DNA of 64,000 nucleotides from Sulfurospirillum sp. 1612 (GTDB lineage: Bacteria > Campylobacterota > Campylobacteria > Campylobacterales > Sulfurospirillaceae): the NCBI RefSeq assembly GCF_036556685.1, contig NZ_CP140614.1, forward strand, positions 1,612,001-1,676,000, written 5' to 3'. This document shows positions 62,844 through 64,000 of the stretch, one piece after another. Numbering within the stretch: position 1 is the stretch's first letter; each line of letters starts with the position of its first letter. Made by a program: the position numbers and the translations under genes. Below the pieces are notes generated by a model. That model had not been told where the DNA came from and ran no database searches. It saw only the letters and a list, made by a program, of their open reading frames with translations.

Positions 62844-63269
62844 TTAGGGTCTAATGTATCGATAGCCTTGGTCTTCAAGTTGTACAATACGCACAACGCC
62901 AGCAGGAACCACTTCAACACCGTCACTCAAAGCGGGGAATTTGCCTGTTTTATTTTTAATTTTTTGCATCGTGTTATGGCATGCTGAAAACTTCACATCA
63001 CTCATCGCCAAACTCGATACGCGTTTTGAAAACTTACTCTTGCGCGTGAGGATACTCAATCCTGGACCATAGGCGACTATTTCTACCTTAACATTATCCA
63101 TACCATAAAATTTTTGAAGATTAACGGCATTATTTAATGCTAAATTTTGTGTTTTTAGATTACTACTATCCACCTGAATCACCACTTTTTTGATCGCATC
63201 ACTACTAGCATATATACTCGTGATACTGAGCATTAAAAGCACTAAGACGCTCCGAATCATGTTACTCAT
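62844..63269 (-). CDS. Periplasmic DsrE/DsrF-like protein
   Basis: This 141-residue protein has a signal peptide (IRSVLVLLMLSITSIYASS) and a DsrE fold (KKVVIQVDSSNLKTQNLAL, NVKVEIVAYGPGLSIL, VKFSACHNTMQKI with a single cysteine). The Cys-containing motif is shared with periplasmic DsrE-like proteins of sulfur-using bacteria; their function is not settled and may involve persulfide or redox handling. AAGGAG lies 7 bases before the ATG. Transcribed toward torA but separated by a strong terminator. Confidence 0.78.
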   Translation of the reverse strand: MSNMIRSVLVLLMLSITSIYASSDAIKKVVIQVDSSNLKTQNLALNNAVNLQKFYGMDNVKVEIVAYGPGLSILTRKSKFSKRVSSLAMSDVKFSACHNTMQKIKNKTGKFPALSDGVEVVPAGVVRIVQLEDQGYRYIRP

Positions 63270-63404
63270 AAAGAGACTCCTTAATTTTTTATTATCATAA
63301 TATTTTTTTATAAAATGATAGATTTGTTACATTAGTTAATATTATATCATAAGCATTTTATAAAAAATACAAATTTCAGAAAAATATCACTATTTAAAAA
63401 ATCG

Positions 63405-63413
63405 TGCTAGAAT
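63405..63413 (+). promoter_or_regulatory. Extended -10 promoter of the lipoprotein gene
   Basis: TGC-TAGAAT with the hexamer at 63408-63413, 26 bases before the ATG at 63439. The 169-base gap it lies in (63270-63438) is very AT-rich and must also hold the promoter of the divergent dsrE-like gene; I see no repeats or genes in it. Confidence 0.5.
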
Positions 63414-63438
63414 TATAGTAACAATCAAGGAGGTTTAC

Positions 63439-63954
63439 ATGCTCAAATATTTTAAATTTCTCTCTTATGTGCTTTTGGCACTCTTTATGTTAGCAGGTTG
63501 TAGCCACAAGATTAATCCTCAAAGCATTAACACCAATATTTTACTCAAAGATGCTATCAGTATCCCCGATTTTATGGCATCAAAAACGTACAGTACCTAT
63601 GATAGTCAATCCGAGAAAATCACGATGTATCATTTTAAGAAGATTGATGGAGCACTGCAAGTCTCTGAGGTAATTTCTTATATTCCTTTTGATTTTTATC
63701 ATGAATTGTACCGTGAGTTTACCGATGTTCCTATGACACTAAGATCCCTCACCCACGGTCAAGAGAGCACGTTGGAGAGTGCGCTAGAGGCTGAGGCTGC
63801 AAGAAATCACTACACGCGACTCTTTAAGGATAAGGATGAGTTTATCATCGGCAATAACTTTGCCTTTGAAATTCAAACGGCTATTCGAAGATATAAAGAG
63901 AGAATGCAACGATATGAACGAGAAGATGACCGAGATAGGATCCGTCAACTCTGA
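63439..63954 (+). CDS. Putative lipoprotein of unknown function
   Basis: This 171-residue protein has a lipoprotein signal (VLLALFMLAGCSHK, lipidated Cys at about residue 21) and a mixed alpha/beta domain. A highly charged helix ends it (RYKERMQRYEREDDRDR). I do not recognise a family. AAGGAGG lies 7 bases before the ATG. The gene is divergent from the dsrE-like gene. No catalytic motif or haem site is seen. Confidence 0.85.
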   Translation: MLKYFKFLSYVLLALFMLAGCSHKINPQSINTNILLKDAISIPDFMASKTYSTYDSQSEKITMYHFKKIDGALQVSEVISYIPFDFYHELYREFTDVPMTLRSLTHGQESTLESALEAEAARNHYTRLFKDKDEFIIGNNFAFEIQTAIRRYKERMQRYEREDDRDRIRQL

Positions 63955-64000
63955 TAGTATGAGACCATTCTAAAATTTTGCTCTTTATGAGGAGGCACAC
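63955..64000 (+). other. Gap leading into a gene beyond the window
   Basis: The last 46 bases contain a possible TAAAAT -10 box and, near the edge, GAGGAGG, a strong ribosome site. A plus-strand gene probably begins just outside the window. Confidence 0.35.

Noticed and set aside
1-64000. CRISPR arrays, insertion sequences, prophage, tRNA or rRNA genes
   Set aside because: I found no spaced repeat arrays, transposase or integrase frames, or tRNA-like cloverleaf sequences on reading both strands; a tRNAscan or repeat search would settle it.

Overview
The window is an AT-rich bacterial chromosome segment that I assign to the Campylobacterota (the former Epsilonproteobacteria). Several things point there: a short ComEC with no metallo-beta-lactamase domain; a PgbA_N-type protein; a stand-alone FhlB (FlhB C-terminus) protein beside a FliK-like protein; a MagIII-type DNA glycosylase; a histidine kinase with an HQWRQPL H-box; a block mfd / M23 peptidase / folC / lptE / leuS / secF / secD / yajC that, from memory, matches Helicobacter pylori HP1541-HP1551; and a priA to uvrB block that resembles Campylobacter jejuni. 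Promoters are mostly good TATAAT -10 boxes without a clear -35, as is usual in that phylum. A free-living relative (Sulfurimonas, Sulfuricurvum or Sulfurospirillum type) fits best because of the storage-polysaccharide island and the Tat-exported molybdoenzyme, but the genus is a guess.

Layout. 1-20.7 kb is housekeeping: partial mgtE, a Csd3-like cell-shape peptidase, a pgbA-like gene, glcD, yihY, comEC, dnaB, ispG, priA, two pseudopilins, two small coiled-coil genes, uvrB, ppk, a gamma-carbonic anhydrase, a DnaQ-type exonuclease, trpF, rpe, rpmB, argJ and a DUF465 gene. 20.8-39.0 kb is one uninterrupted plus-strand island of twelve genes for alpha-glucan (glycogen) metabolism: a stand-alone CBM48 protein, a sugar-phosphate nucleotidyltransferase fused to a mutase-like domain, two GH57 enzymes, a GalT-like enzyme, two GT5 glycogen synthases around a ROK glucokinase, GlgB, Pgi, a GT35 phosphorylase homologue and Pgm. 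39.0-54.2 kb is a minus-strand block from yajC down to fhlB, with tight or overlapping spacing. 54.1-57.1 kb holds lnt, glpM and metK. 57.3-64 kb holds a two-component system beside a monohaem cytochrome c and a TorA-type molybdoenzyme, a periplasmic DsrE-like protein and a lipoprotein.

How the island should work. Glucose (ROK kinase) and hexose phosphates (Pgi, Pgm) give glucose-1-phosphate. A nucleotidyltransferase activates it, GlgA extends the chain and GlgB branches it; GH57 enzymes and a phosphorylase homologue would remobilise it. Several parts are unusual. No glgC and no GH13 debranching enzyme lie in the island. The mutase half of the nucleotidyltransferase fusion has lost both its phosphoserine and Mg-loop motifs. 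The phosphorylase homologue has Ala where the pyridoxal-phosphate lysine should be. These make the island the most interesting system in the window.

Other notable signals are an apparently non-canonical (ATA or CTG) start for mfd, long structured leaders upstream of rpe and metK, a hairpin-coded insertion in a prepilin leader peptide, and a large structured terminator with a duplicated arm between the dsrE-like gene and torA. I saw no tRNA, rRNA, insertion sequence, prophage or CRISPR array. No gene-free stretch exceeds 300 bases; the longest, about 210 bases, is the metK leader.
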